Assembly (NCBI RefSeq): GCF_000337335.1 | Contig: NZ_AOJN01000023.1 | Coordinates: forward strand, 50,627 to 114,626 | DNA length: 64,000 nucleotides | Reading direction: 5' to 3' | DNA from: Halorubrum distributum JCM 10118 | Lineage (GTDB): Archaea > Halobacteriota > Halobacteria > Halobacteriales > Haloferacaceae | Part shown: positions 15,942 through 24,545 of the stretch, one piece after another | Layout of the letters: every line of letters begins with the position of its first letter | Position numbering within the stretch: the first letter of the stretch is position 1 | Notes under the pieces: generated by a model | Told to the model about the DNA's origin: nothing | The model's database searches: none | Seen by the model: only the letters and a program-made list of their open reading frames with translations | Position numbers and translations under genes: made by a program

Positions 15942-16550
15942 GTGCCGACCGTCCTCTCGGACCGCGACCGCCGCAAGCGCGACGACCGCCCCGACGAGAC
16001 GTTCTACGCCGAGCCGCGGTTCGTCACCCACGCGGACGACGCGTTCCTCGCGCGGCTGACCGAACTGTACGCCTCGGTGACCGAGCCCGGCGACCGCGTC
16101 CTCGACGCGATGAGCAGCTGGGTGTCGCACCTGCCCGACGTCGAATACGCCCGCGTCGTCGGCCACGGGCTCAACGAGGCGGAGCTGGCCGCCAACGACC
16201 GCCTCGACGAGTTCGTCGTCAGCGACCTCAACGCCGACCAGTCGCTGCCGTTCGCCGACGGCTCGTTCGACGTCGTCTGCTGTGCGCTGTCGGTCCAGTA
16301 CCTCCAGTTCCCGGGGCCCACGTTCGCCGAGTTCGCCCGCGTTCTAGCCCCCGGCGGCACCGTCGTCGTCAGCTTCTCGAACCGCATGTTCCCGACGAAG
16401 GCGGTCCGCGCGTGGCGGGCCGCCTCGATGGCCGAGCGGGCTGACCTCGTCGAGCGGTACCTCGACGCGGGCGGGTTCGCGGTCACCGACCGGATCGCGG
16501 AACGCCCGGGTGGGGACCCGTTCTACGCCTTAGTTGGGACGCTCCCGTGA
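15942..16550 (+). CDS. SAM-dependent methyltransferase family protein
   Basis: 202 residues. The core is methyltransferase-like: VLDAMSSWVSHLP takes the place of motif I without the usual GxGxG, ADGSFDVVCCALSVQYLQFP is the acidic loop, and RVLAPGGTVVVSFSNRMFP is the motif after it. The same unusual motif I is seen in a conserved group, so a catalytic role is likely but the substrate is unknown. The GTG at 15942 was chosen because CTCTTTTGT (15911-15919) lies about 27 bases before it, giving a leaderless message. The last 21 bases overlap the converging MFS gene. Confidence 0.78.
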   Translation: MPTVLSDRDRRKRDDRPDETFYAEPRFVTHADDAFLARLTELYASVTEPGDRVLDAMSSWVSHLPDVEYARVVGHGLNEAELAANDRLDEFVVSDLNADQSLPFADGSFDVVCCALSVQYLQFPGPTFAEFARVLAPGGTVVVSFSNRMFPTKAVRAWRAASMAERADLVERYLDAGGFAVTDRIAERPGGDPFYALVGTLP

Positions 16551-17879
16551 CGCCTCGGGCGACTCCAGCCCCGAGCCGCTCGGCGGGCGGAGGACGAAGG
16601 TCGCCAGCCCCGCCGCGACCGCCAGCCCGCCGCCGAGGACGAAGGTGGCGTTCCACCCTGTCGACGCGACGAGGTAGCCGGCGACGACGCCGGAGAAGAC
16701 GCCGCCGCCGACCTTCGCGGTGTACAGGACCGCGTAGTTGCCGGAAGAGTTGGCCGCGCCGTAGTAATCGGCCAAGAGCGAGGGGAAGAACACGTACAGC
16801 GGCGAGGAGAAGAACATCGCCCCGAGGACGAACGCGACGAAGACCGCCCCGTTGCCCGCCTCCCCGGCGCCGACGAGACCGATCCGGAACAGGCCGGCGA
16901 GGAGGAACGACCCGGCCATCACGCGCTTGCGGTCGAAGCGGTCGGTCGCCTCGCCGAGGATCAGCCGCGAGACGCCCGCGGCGACGGGCAGCAGGGTCGC
17001 GGAGAGCGTGGCGATCAACGCCGCGAGCCCGAAGTTCTCCGCGAACCGGACCACGTTCGCGATGACGAGCAGGTCGGCGCTCGCCATCGCGATGAACATC
17101 GCGTACAGCAGCCAGAACTGCCACGTCGAGAGCATCTCGCGCGTCGAGTAGTTGCGGCCCCGGATCGACGCCGCGAGCCCCTCGTCGTCGTCGTCACCGT
17201 CTTTCCGATCCAGCCAGTCCTCCGGCGGGTCCCGGAGGAGGAACGAGCCGACGAGCGTGACGACCAGGATGCCGATCCCGATGTTGCGGAGCACGTCGCT
17301 GTACGCCGCGACGGTCGCGTTCGCGCGGACGTACGGGACGACGAGGGCGCTCCCGGCGGCGAACGCCATCGTCCCGACGCCGGTCGTCAGCCCCGTCCGG
17401 TCCGGGAACCACTTGACCGCGGTGTTGACCGCGACCGTGTAGACGATACCGACGCCGACCGCGCCGAGCGAGTAGAGGAGGTACAGCTGCCAGAGGCTCG
17501 TCGCGTACGCGAGGCCGATGTACCCGCCGCCGGCCAGCACCGCCGCGAGGAACGTGAGCGCGCCCGGTCCGCGGCTGTCTCGCCACTTCCCCGCGGGGAA
17601 CTGCGAGAGGGACTGGAACACGACGTAAAACGAGAACACCGCGCCGAGCGCCGGCAGCGCGATGTCGAGCCCCTCCGAGAGCGCCGGAGAGATGGACGAC
17701 CAGACGTACTGGTACGGGCTCACCGCGGCCATCATCCCAGCCGCGGCGGCGATCTGCCACCACCGCGAGAAGCCGAGGACGTCGGCCGCGCGCGCGGCGT
17801 AGTCGATCCCGACGGCCGAATTGTCGCCGGTCTCTCCGTCGGTCTCGGCGGTCGAGGCGTCCGGTTCGTCGTTACCCAT
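16530..17879 (-). CDS. MFS transporter (OFA-like)
   Basis: 449 residues. After an acidic 35-residue N-terminus there are twelve hydrophobic segments. GKWRDSRGP follows segment 2 and matches the conserved MFS loop. FPDRTGLTTGVGTMAFAAGSALVVP in the middle and a central acidic loop (KDGDDDDEGL) resemble the oxalate/formate antiporter (OFA) branch. Substrates of haloarchaeal members are unproven. The 3' end overlaps the methyltransferase gene by 21 bases in convergent orientation, so the two messages are antisense at their ends. Confidence 0.85.
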   Translation of the reverse strand: MGNDEPDASTAETDGETGDNSAVGIDYAARAADVLGFSRWWQIAAAAGMMAAVSPYQYVWSSISPALSEGLDIALPALGAVFSFYVVFQSLSQFPAGKWRDSRGPGALTFLAAVLAGGGYIGLAYATSLWQLYLLYSLGAVGVGIVYTVAVNTAVKWFPDRTGLTTGVGTMAFAAGSALVVPYVRANATVAAYSDVLRNIGIGILVVTLVGSFLLRDPPEDWLDRKDGDDDDEGLAASIRGRNYSTREMLSTWQFWLLYAMFIAMASADLLVIANVVRFAENFGLAALIATLSATLLPVAAGVSRLILGEATDRFDRKRVMAGSFLLAGLFRIGLVGAGEAGNGAVFVAFVLGAMFFSSPLYVFFPSLLADYYGAANSSGNYAVLYTAKVGGGVFSGVVAGYLVASTGWNATFVLGGGLAVAAGLATFVLRPPSGSGLESPEASRERPN

Positions 17880-18209
17880 CGTCGTTCGTCGGCTGCGTGC
17901 TGTTGGTCCGTGTCATGTGATCCGGTCGGACCGGAGTCGCCGCGAACCGCGGTCGACCCGGTTCGGTGGCTTCGTGTGTCTACTCCTCGCTCCTCGACTA
18001 AAACGCGTCGTTGCTCCGAGTCCGTCCGACCGGGCGCCCGCCGACTTTCGGGGGGATCCCGGGCGCACTGCGATCCCGGCCGCGGTAGGGAATCACGACC
18101 GGCCGATAAATTATGATAATCGTCTATCCTGTCGAAAATTGTTAAGATGCGTCCGCTCGTAGGCGAATTCGAACGCGGAGTCGTTTATCCGACGGCCCGC
18201 ACCGAACAC
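17880..18209. other. gene-free divergent region
   Basis: 330 bases between the MFS and Usp genes. The last 110 bases are AT-rich for this genome (CGATAAATTATGATAATCG and GAAAATTGTTAAG), and GTTTATCC at 18183-18190 is the likely Usp TATA box. No ORF with coding bias is seen in the rest. Confidence 0.6.
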
Positions 18210-18719
18210 ATGTCCACCGACATCAACGCCACCGACTCGCCGAGCGAAATCGCGATCGCCTCTCGCGAGGCCGATAGCGCCGCAGGGGGCTCCCCGCCCG
18301 GGCGCTTCGAGCGCGTGCTGGTCGTCACGACCGACGACCCGGCCGGGCGGGCGGCGGCGTCGACGGCAGTCGACCTCGCCGCGGCCCACGATGCGACCGT
18401 GGACGCGCTGTACGTCGTCGACACGACCGAGGGGTGGGACATGGTCGTCGAGCGTCGCGAGCGGGCCGGCGAGGCGCTCGTCGAGTCGGTCGAGGCCGCG
18501 GGCGCGTCGGTCGGCGTCGACGTCGAGAAGTGGTTCCGCTACGGGACCCCGCACCGCGAGGCGGTCGACTTCGCCGCCGCGCACGACGCGGACCTCGTGG
18601 TGATCGGCAGCGCCCGCCGGACCGGGCTCGACCGGCTCCTCCATCCCGACCCGGTCCCGGCCCGCGTCCGGCGCGGCGCCGACGCACCGGTGATGGTCGT
18701 CGGCCCGGACGACGCCTGA
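18210..18719 (+). CDS. universal stress protein (UspA family)
   Basis: 169 residues. After a 30-residue acidic tail the Usp fold starts at FERVLVVTTDDPAGRAAASTAVDLA. The first loop has TTDDPAG rather than the usual VDGS, and the C-terminal nucleotide loop is weak (VIGSARRTGLDRLL instead of GxxGxxxxxxGS). ATP binding is therefore doubtful. The ATG at 18210 is about 25 bases after the TATA box, and an in-frame ATG 63 bases earlier is rejected as lying upstream of that box. Two other Usp genes are at 22032 and 55003. Confidence 0.82.
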   Translation: MSTDINATDSPSEIAIASREADSAAGGSPPGRFERVLVVTTDDPAGRAAASTAVDLAAAHDATVDALYVVDTTEGWDMVVERRERAGEALVESVEAAGASVGVDVEKWFRYGTPHREAVDFAAAHDADLVVIGSARRTGLDRLLHPDPVPARVRRGADAPVMVVGPDDA

Positions 18720-18810
18720 CCGAGCCTCGCGCCGTCGCTTCCTCCTTCCCGTCTCGTCCCCGTTTCGCCCGCACGCCACCGGTTAAGTGGGTCGAACCCT
18801 AACGATCGGT

Positions 18811-19854
18811 GTGACTGACGTAGGCATCGTCGGCGCGGGCGCGGGGGCGGCCGCGGCGGCGTTCGTGGTCGACGGCACCGTACCCGACGCGGACGTGACC
18901 GTGCTGGAGAAGTCCGGCGGGCTCTGCGGGCGCGCGGCGACCCGACGCCACGACGACCTCACGTACGACTACGGGGCGAACTACCTGAAGAGCGACGACG
19001 ACCGCGTCGTCGAACTGATCACCGAAACGCTCGACGACGAGGGGCTCGTCGACGTGACGGACCCGGTGTACACCTTCGCGGCCGACGGGGCGGTGTCCCC
19101 CGGCCGCGACGCCGACGAGCACAAGTGGAGCTACCGGCGGGGGCTCACCCAGATCGCGAAGCGCCTGTTCGGCCGCACCGACGCGACCGTCCACCGCCGG
19201 ACTCGCGTCGAGACGGTGCGACGAGTCGAGGCCGACAGTAAGTGGGAACTCGACGACGCGGACGGCGAGACCCACGGTCCGTTCGACGTCCTCCTCCTGA
19301 ACCCGCCGGCCCCGCAGACGGCCGAGCTGCTCCGGACCGCCCAGTGGGACGACCCGCTCCGCGAGACACTCGTCGAGGCCGTCGGCGCGGTCGAGTACCG
19401 CAGCGTCTGGACCGCGGTCCTCCGCTACCCGTTCGCGCTCGATGTCCCCTACTACGCGCTCGTCAACACCGACAAGGAGCACGCGGTCGGCTGGATATCC
19501 CGCGAGGAGTGTAAGGCCGGCCACGTCCCCGACGGCGAGACGCTGCTCGTCGTTCAGGCGAGCGACGCGTGGTCCGACGCCCACTACGACGACGACCCGG
19601 CGGAGAACGTCGCCGCGCTCGCCGACCACGTCGCCGAGATCGTCGGCGACGAGCGGCTGGCCGACCCCGCCTGGACCGACCATCAGGGGTGGCGCTACGC
19701 GCAGCCGGAGGGCGGCGTCGACCGCGGGCCGGTCGATTCGGCGCGCGACGCGGGGCTGTACCTCCTCGGCGACTGGGTCGCGGGCGAGGGGCGGCTCCAC
19801 GCCGCGCTCGCGAACGGGCTCGACGTCGGCGAGCGCGTCGCGTACGGTATTTGA
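18811..19854 (+). CDS. FAD-dependent oxidoreductase, renalase/amine-oxidase-like
   Basis: 347 residues. The N-terminal dinucleotide fold reads VGIVGAGAGAAAAAF, and the second flavin motif is EKSGGLCGRAATRR; these are FAD-binding signatures of the monoamine oxidase/renalase group. DVLLLNPPAPQTAELL is in the middle, and the C-terminal GLYLLGDWVAGEGRLHAALANGLDVGERV is the closing FAD motif. The substrate is unknown. GTTAAGTGG (18782-18790) lies about 27 bases before the GTG at 18811, so that codon is taken as a leaderless start in place of an ATG eight codons upstream. Confidence 0.85.
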   Translation: MTDVGIVGAGAGAAAAAFVVDGTVPDADVTVLEKSGGLCGRAATRRHDDLTYDYGANYLKSDDDRVVELITETLDDEGLVDVTDPVYTFAADGAVSPGRDADEHKWSYRRGLTQIAKRLFGRTDATVHRRTRVETVRRVEADSKWELDDADGETHGPFDVLLLNPPAPQTAELLRTAQWDDPLRETLVEAVGAVEYRSVWTAVLRYPFALDVPYYALVNTDKEHAVGWISREECKAGHVPDGETLLVVQASDAWSDAHYDDDPAENVAALADHVAEIVGDERLADPAWTDHQGWRYAQPEGGVDRGPVDSARDAGLYLLGDWVAGEGRLHAALANGLDVGERVAYGI

Positions 19855-19956
19855 AAACAGGGGGCGCCGCCGCGGTCGACCGCGGCGTCGCTGCCGGGGG
19901 AACGAGTCTTTTCTGAAAGAGCGATTCGAGAGCGGACCGATCCGCGACCGGAGCGC

Positions 19957-20244
19957 TTAGTTCGTCGTGATGCGGTACTCGACGGTCCCCAGACCGGGGA
20001 GCGTGAGCGTCTGGACGCGCCCGCTGCGCCGGCGCAGAGTCCGCAGGACCGACCGCGAGAGGACGGCGAGCGCGACGGTGCCGGTCAGCAGCGCGACGGT
20101 CGCGACGGGGTACGCGAGCGCGACGAACGGTGCGAGGATGAGCGCGAGGAACGCGAGCGTTCCCAGCGGCGAGCGACTGCCCGGCGGCGACTCGGAGCCG
20201 ATCGGCCGGTGCGCCTCCGCCGAGGTGATGGAACCTTGGTACAT
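19957..20244 (-). CDS. small membrane protein
   Basis: 95 residues. A 28-residue polar N-terminus precedes two hydrophobic segments, about 29-47 (LGTLAFLALILAPFVALA) and 49-68 (VATVALLTGTVALAVLS). A basic, soluble C-terminus follows (RTLRRRSGRVQTLTLPGLG). No family recognised. It is divergent from the gene at 20582 across a 337-base AT-rich gap with several inverted repeats. Confidence 0.65.
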   Translation of the reverse strand: MYQGSITSAEAHRPIGSESPPGSRSPLGTLAFLALILAPFVALAYPVATVALLTGTVALAVLSRSVLRTLRRRSGRVQTLTLPGLGTVEYRITTN

Positions 20245-20283
20245 ATCTCACCGTACGCGCTCCGCCGACTAAAACCTTTCACT

Positions 20284-20302
20284 TCTCAAATATGTTTTGA
20301 GA
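20284..20302. promoter_or_regulatory. inverted repeat in the 20245-20581 gap
   Basis: TCTCAAA and TTTGAGA face each other around TATGT, about 40 bases upstream of the small membrane gene (minus strand). It lies near its expected promoter and looks like an operator. The rest of the 337-base gap is AT-rich up to about 20410, then GC-rich, and no gene is seen in it. Confidence 0.45.
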
Positions 20303-20328
20303 AACGGTACCACGGACCATGTCCGTAA

Positions 20329-20347
20329 AACAACTGAAACAGTTGTT
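20329..20347. promoter_or_regulatory. second inverted repeat in the same gap
   Basis: AACAACTG and CAGTTGTT form a perfect 8-base inverted repeat with a three-base AAA spacer. It could be an operator for either divergent gene or a short hairpin. A third short one, CTCAAAAATCTGTGAG, lies near 20391. Confidence 0.45.
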
Positions 20348-20581
20348 CATGCGGTGTAAGATGTACCATGCTACTCATTAGTACACCTCTCAAAAATCTG
20401 TGAGTTAGTATCGGTGACGGCGTCGAAGTCCCGGTCGCAGGGAGTCGCCCGCCGCGGACCGCGCTCGCGGCCCCGGAGTCGAATCCGCTCACCCGGGCGG
20501 AGGGGGACGGTCCCGAGACGCGGCCCGGCGGTGCTTTTATTTCGCTTCGACTCTTCTCGTAGATACGGACAGCTACACACG

Positions 20582-20881
20582 ATGACACTCGACACTCCCA
20601 CCACCGACCCAACGGTCGTCGTTTCGGCGCCGGAGCGCAGACGCGTGGTCGCCGGCCTCGCCGACGGCACCGTCGAGACGGTCGCGGATCTGCGTGTTCG
20701 CGGGCGGGCCGACGAGATCGCCGCCGAGCTCCGCGAGACGCACCTTCCGGCCTTAGAGGAGGCCGGCTACATCGAGTGGGACCGCGAGGCCGGCACCATC
20801 AGGCCCGGCCCGAACTTCGAGGAGGCCGCGGGCCACGTCGACGACCTCCCGATGCCGGACATCGAGCCCTCGGACGACTGA
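20582..20881 (+). CDS. small haloarchaeal winged-helix-like protein (DUF7344-like)
   Basis: 99 residues. The pattern APERRRVVAGLADGTVETVADLRVR, then ELRETHLPALEEAGYIEWDREAGTIRPGPNFEE, is that of a winged-helix domain of the haloarchaeal DUF7344 kind: a first helix, a recognition region HLPALEEAGYIEWD, and a beta wing. It probably binds DNA as a transcriptional regulator; targets are unknown. CTTTTATTT (20534-20542) lies about 45 bases upstream, so a leader of roughly 15-20 bases is likely. The nearby inverted repeats could be its own operators. Confidence 0.72.
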   Translation: MTLDTPTTDPTVVVSAPERRRVVAGLADGTVETVADLRVRGRADEIAAELRETHLPALEEAGYIEWDREAGTIRPGPNFEEAAGHVDDLPMPDIEPSDD

Positions 20882-20994
20882 CCGGCGCGGTCGACCGACC
20901 GTCGCGGCCGGCCGAGCGGACGCGGCCCGGAGGCCGATCATCGCGGACGCGGCCCGAGACGTTTATCCCCGGGCGCGGGCGACACCCGACAGCC

Positions 20995-21915
20995 ATGGCC
21001 GAGCCGATCCTGAAGTGGGCCGGCGGGAAGCGGCAGCTGCTCGACGAGCTGTACGCCCGGTTCCCGTCGGCGTTCGGCCGGTACCACGAGCCGTTCGTCG
21101 GCGGCGGGGCCGTCTTCTTCGACCTCGAACCCGCCCGCGCGACGGTCAACGACGCCAACCCGCGGCTCGTGAACTTCTACGAGCAGGTCCGCGACCGCCC
21201 CGACGAGCTGCTCTCGCGGCTGGCCGCGTTCGACGACCCCGAGGGCGACCCCGACCCGGACCTCCCGTACGCCGAGGAGACGGCGCGCGGTCGGGACGTG
21301 GAGGCCTACTACTACCAGCAGCGCGCGCGGTTCAACCGCCGGCCGTACGAGGGGGAGTTCGACCCGCTGGAGGAGGCCGCCCTCCTCCTCTACCTCAACC
21401 GGACCTGCTACAACGGGCTCTACCGCGAGAACGCGGACGGCGGGTTCAACGTCCCGATCGGTCGGTACGCCGACCCCGACTGGGTCCAGCGCGACCGGGT
21501 CCGTCGGGCGAGCGACCTGCTCGCCGACGCGGAGGTCCGCAACGAGGACTTCGCGTACGTCCTCGACGCCGCCGAGCCCGGCGACCTCGTCTACTTCGAC
21601 CCGCCCTACGAGCCGATGAGCGCGACCGCGAGCTTCAACGAGTACAGCGCGGCCGGGTTCGACCGCGAGGACCAGCGCCGGCTGCTCGACGTCGCCGGCG
21701 AGCTCGACGACGCCGGGGTGTGGGTCGTGCTCTCGAACAGCGGCGTGATGTACGACGCGTACGCCGAGGCGGGCTTCCGCGTCGACCGCGAGGGCGCGAC
21801 CCGCGCGATCAACAGCGACGCCGACAGCCGCGACGCGGTCGACGAGATCGTCGCGACGAACGTCCCGCCGGCCGAGCGCCGTGAGGTCGGTCAGCGGGAA
21901 CTGTCCGGATACTGA
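20995..21915 (+). CDS. dam: D12-class DNA adenine methylase (Dam-like)
   Basis: 306 residues. It transfers methyl from SAM to the N6 of adenine in DNA. The alpha-class order is intact: KWAGGKRQLLDEL at the start, SAM-binding EPFVGGGAVFFDL, then NRTCYNGLYRENADGGFNVPIGRY, and the catalytic DPPY at residues 202-205. No restriction nuclease is adjacent, so it is probably an orphan methylase. GTTTATCC (20961-20968) lies about 30 bases before the ATG. The specificity cannot be read with certainty, although the GGFNVPIG segment resembles GATC-type enzymes. Confidence 0.92.
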   Translation: MAEPILKWAGGKRQLLDELYARFPSAFGRYHEPFVGGGAVFFDLEPARATVNDANPRLVNFYEQVRDRPDELLSRLAAFDDPEGDPDPDLPYAEETARGRDVEAYYYQQRARFNRRPYEGEFDPLEEAALLLYLNRTCYNGLYRENADGGFNVPIGRYADPDWVQRDRVRRASDLLADAEVRNEDFAYVLDAAEPGDLVYFDPPYEPMSATASFNEYSAAGFDREDQRRLLDVAGELDDAGVWVVLSNSGVMYDAYAEAGFRVDREGATRAINSDADSRDAVDEIVATNVPPAERREVGQRELSGY

Positions 21916-22031
21916 GTCGGCCACGATCGGGGCAGCCCGGCGGCACGTGCCGCGGTCGCCGCCGTCGGTTTCCGGTCGCGGACCGCGGCAATGGGGCGGG
22001 CTTTTTGACCTCCCCCGCCGAGTGGTCGGGT

Positions 22032-22481
22032 ATGACCGATCTCGACATCGACCTCGTCCTCGTGCCCGTCGACGGCAGCGAGGAGTCGCACGAGGCGGTC
22101 GATTACGCCATCGCGGTCGCGAGCGAGTACGGCGCGAGCGTCCACGCGCTGTACGTCCTCGACGAGGAGGTCGTCCGCGCCATCGACCACGGCGTGGTCG
22201 ACGAGAGCGAGGTTGCGGACGACTCCGAGGCGTTCACCGACTCCGTCGCGCGCCGCGCGGAGGCCGCCGGAGTCCCCCACAGCAACTCCATCGCCTACGG
22301 CTTCTCCACGTCGGTGAAGACCGTCCACCCGGGAAGCGTCGTCCTCGACACGGCCGAGGAGCTTGAGTCCGACTTCATCGTCGTCCCGCGCGAGCCGGTC
22401 TCCGGCGACCCCGGCGAGGTGTTGGGGAAGGCCGCGGAGTACGTCCTCCTGTACGCGAGCCAACCCGTTCTGTCGGTCTGA
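22032..22481 (+). CDS. universal stress protein (UspA family)
   Basis: 149 residues, a single Usp domain. VLVPVDGSEESHEAVDYAIAVASEYGASVHALYVLD is a classic Usp opening. The C-terminal part DFIVVPREPVSGDPGEVLGKAAEYVLLYASQPVLSV lacks the GxxGxxxxxxGS ATP loop, so this form probably does not bind ATP. CTTTTTGACC about 28 bases upstream suggests a leaderless message. Its stop overlaps the next start as TGATG, so it is coupled to the DUF63 membrane gene. Confidence 0.87.
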   Translation: MTDLDIDLVLVPVDGSEESHEAVDYAIAVASEYGASVHALYVLDEEVVRAIDHGVVDESEVADDSEAFTDSVARRAEAAGVPHSNSIAYGFSTSVKTVHPGSVVLDTAEELESDFIVVPREPVSGDPGEVLGKAAEYVLLYASQPVLSV

Positions 22482-23290
22482 TGGTCGGCGGCCTCCTCCC
22501 GGCGGGCACGACGCTGCCGCCCGCACCGCACCTCCTCGTCGTCCTGCTCGCGACCGGCGCGGTCGTCGCCGCGCTCCGCCGCCGCCGGCCCCGAGTGACC
22601 GCCCGCCGCGTGCTCGCGCTCGCCCCGTGGATGGCGCTCGGCTCCGCGGCCCACGTCCTCTACGTCGTCGACGCGCTCCCGTCCTCGCTCGCGCCGTTCG
22701 CCGGCTCGCCGACCGTCTACCTCACGGTGGGGACGCTCGCCGGCGCGGCGTGGCTCGCCGCCGACGCCGCGCGCCCGGACCGCGTCGCGGCGACGCTCGC
22801 GGCCGCCGGCGTCCTCCTGCTCGTCCCCGTCGTCGCCGTCGCGGTCGCTACCGGCCTCTCGCCGATCGGCGCGCGCTGGTCGGCGGTCGCGCTCGCGCTC
22901 GCGATTCCGATCGCGGCCGCCGCCTGGGTCGGCCTGACTCGCTTCCGGCCCGAGGCCGCGGTCACCGGTTCCGTCGGCGCCCTCGCGGTGTTCGGGCACG
23001 CGCTCGACGGGGTCTCGACCGCGGTGGGGACCACCCAGCTCGGATTCGGCGAGCGCACGCCGCTCTCGCGGATCCTGCTGGAGATCGGCGGACTGCCGTC
23101 GCTCCCGGTGATCGGCGAAGGGGGGCTGTTCCTCCTCGTGAAGCTCGCCGTCGCGAGCGCGGTCGTGTGGCTGTTCGCGGCCTACGTCCGCGAGGAGCCG
23201 GCGGAGGGGTACCTCCTCCTCGGCTTCGTCGCGGCGATGGGCCTCGGCCCGGCCGCGCACAACCTGCTGCTGTTCTCCGTGGCGGCGTGA
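22481..23290 (+). CDS. DUF63 family membrane protein
   Basis: 269 residues with about seven or eight hydrophobic segments. The conserved archaeal DUF63 pattern is visible: PWMALGSAAHVLYV near residue 50, HALDGVSTAVGTTQLGFGERTPLSR near 170-195, and a terminal LGPAAHNLLLFS. Histidine and aspartate residues within the membrane segments suggest an enzyme or metal site, but the function is unknown. It overlaps the Usp stop by one base and is probably co-expressed with it. Confidence 0.85.
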   Translation: MVGGLLPAGTTLPPAPHLLVVLLATGAVVAALRRRRPRVTARRVLALAPWMALGSAAHVLYVVDALPSSLAPFAGSPTVYLTVGTLAGAAWLAADAARPDRVAATLAAAGVLLLVPVVAVAVATGLSPIGARWSAVALALAIPIAAAAWVGLTRFRPEAAVTGSVGALAVFGHALDGVSTAVGTTQLGFGERTPLSRILLEIGGLPSLPVIGEGGLFLLVKLAVASAVVWLFAAYVREEPAEGYLLLGFVAAMGLGPAAHNLLLFSVAA

Positions 23291-23322
23291 GGAAGGGCCC
23301 GACCGGCGCGTTCCCGGTCGCC

Positions 23323-23805
23323 TCACAGGACCGCCAGCGCGAACGCGACCGTGACGCCGGCGAGCAGGACGGCCTGGACGAACGCGCTGGCGAGCGCGCC
23401 GACCACCGCGTAGGCCGCCTGTCGAGCGGCCTCGCGCGTGTCGCCGTCGCGTTCGTTCAGCGCGGCGAGGAAGACGGTGCCGCCAAGTCCGACGACGAGC
23501 CCGATCGGGCCGAGCGGGATCAGGAGCACGATTCCCACCAGCGTCCCGACGACGACGGTCCGGGTCGATGCGCCGCCGAGCTTCCCGGAGACCATCCCCG
23601 ACGCGACGTCCGCGGCGGAGGCCAGCAGCGAGACGACGACGAGCGCGACCACCACGGCGGGGCTCGGTGCCGCGAACCCGGTGGTGTACGCGTAGCCGAC
23701 GACGGTCAGCGCCGCGAGGACGCCGCCCGGCACCAGCGGGACGAACGAGCTGGCCGTCCAGACGACGAGCAGCGCGATCGCCAGTCCGGCCGCGAGAGTC
23801 ACCAT
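23323..23805 (-). CDS. DUF456 family membrane protein
   Basis: 160 residues. Four or five hydrophobic segments; the start LLVVWTASSFVPLVPGGVLAAL and the glycine-rich GKLGGASTRTVVVGTLVGIVLLIPLGPIGLVVG are typical of DUF456. Function unknown; a role in membrane or small-molecule handling has only been guessed at. It converges with DUF63 and starts 75 bases after the DUF2150 gene on the same strand. Confidence 0.83.
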   Translation of the reverse strand: MVTLAAGLAIALLVVWTASSFVPLVPGGVLAALTVVGYAYTTGFAAPSPAVVVALVVVSLLASAADVASGMVSGKLGGASTRTVVVGTLVGIVLLIPLGPIGLVVGLGGTVFLAALNERDGDTREAARQAAYAVVGALASAFVQAVLLAGVTVAFALAVL

Positions 23806-23879
23806 ACGGAACGGACGCTACGTGCGCTGAAAACACTTCACCACGGTCGGCCCGACGGGAGCGGGTCCGCCGACCCCGC

Positions 23880-24461
23880 TCAGTCTTCTTCTTCGACGAC
23901 TTCCGGGTCCTCGATGGCCGACTGGAGGGAGTCGAGCCCGTTGACCCACTCGGAGACGAGGCCGTACTCGAGGTCCTCGACGAGCTCGATGTCGAGCGCC
24001 TCGCCGTCGATGACGCGCGTGCCGGCCTGGACGACGTAGCCGAGCGCGGCGTCGAGGTCGTCGCCCTCCTCGGCCTCGGCGGCCGCGCGCACGAACTCGC
24101 TCACGTCGCCGTCGACGACGCCGCCGACGACGTACTCCTCGGCCGCGTAGAAGACGGGGACCAGCGAGGTCTGGACGCCGTCGATCAGCATCACCTTGTC
24201 CTCGTCGTCGAACTCGACGTCTGCGAGGACGATCTCGCGGATGTCGCGGACCTCCTCGACGGCGCGCTCCTCGTCGATGCGGTCCTCGTCGAACGCGGCG
24301 AGCACCTTCACCACGGCGATGGCGGCGTCGTCCTGGAGGTTCAAGAGGAGCCGCGCGGAGTCCTCGTTCTCGGGGTCGAGTTCCTCTTCGGCCAGCCTGT
24401 CGAGCCAGTTCTGCCAGCGTTCGTCGGTATAGAACGTTTCAACGGCGTCGTCGTCGGTCAT
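23880..24461 (-). CDS. DUF2150 family protein
   Basis: 193 residues, very acidic and fully helical in appearance. FYTDERWQNWLDRLAEEELDPENEDSARLLLNLQDD is the conserved opening of the archaeal DUF2150 family. It is a cytoplasmic protein of unknown function. I placed the start at 24461, as an in-frame ATG nine codons earlier lies within or before the probable promoter (ATTTGAGTAG, about 24481-24490 on the minus strand). Confidence 0.85.
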   Translation of the reverse strand: MTDDDAVETFYTDERWQNWLDRLAEEELDPENEDSARLLLNLQDDAAIAVVKVLAAFDEDRIDEERAVEEVRDIREIVLADVEFDDEDKVMLIDGVQTSLVPVFYAAEEYVVGGVVDGDVSEFVRAAAEAEEGDDLDAALGYVVQAGTRVIDGEALDIELVEDLEYGLVSEWVNGLDSLQSAIEDPEVVEEED

Positions 24462-24545
24462 GTCCCGTACGTCGCCCGGACTACTCAAATGCCTTTCCTA
24501 TCGATCGCCGCCCGAGATAGCGTCTCACGCGTGAGAATCCCGGAA

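Noticed and set aside
15942-16550. Calling the methyltransferase-like gene inactive because motif I lacks GxGxG
   Set aside because: The changed motif DAMSSWVSHLP looks conserved within a family, and the remaining motifs are intact.
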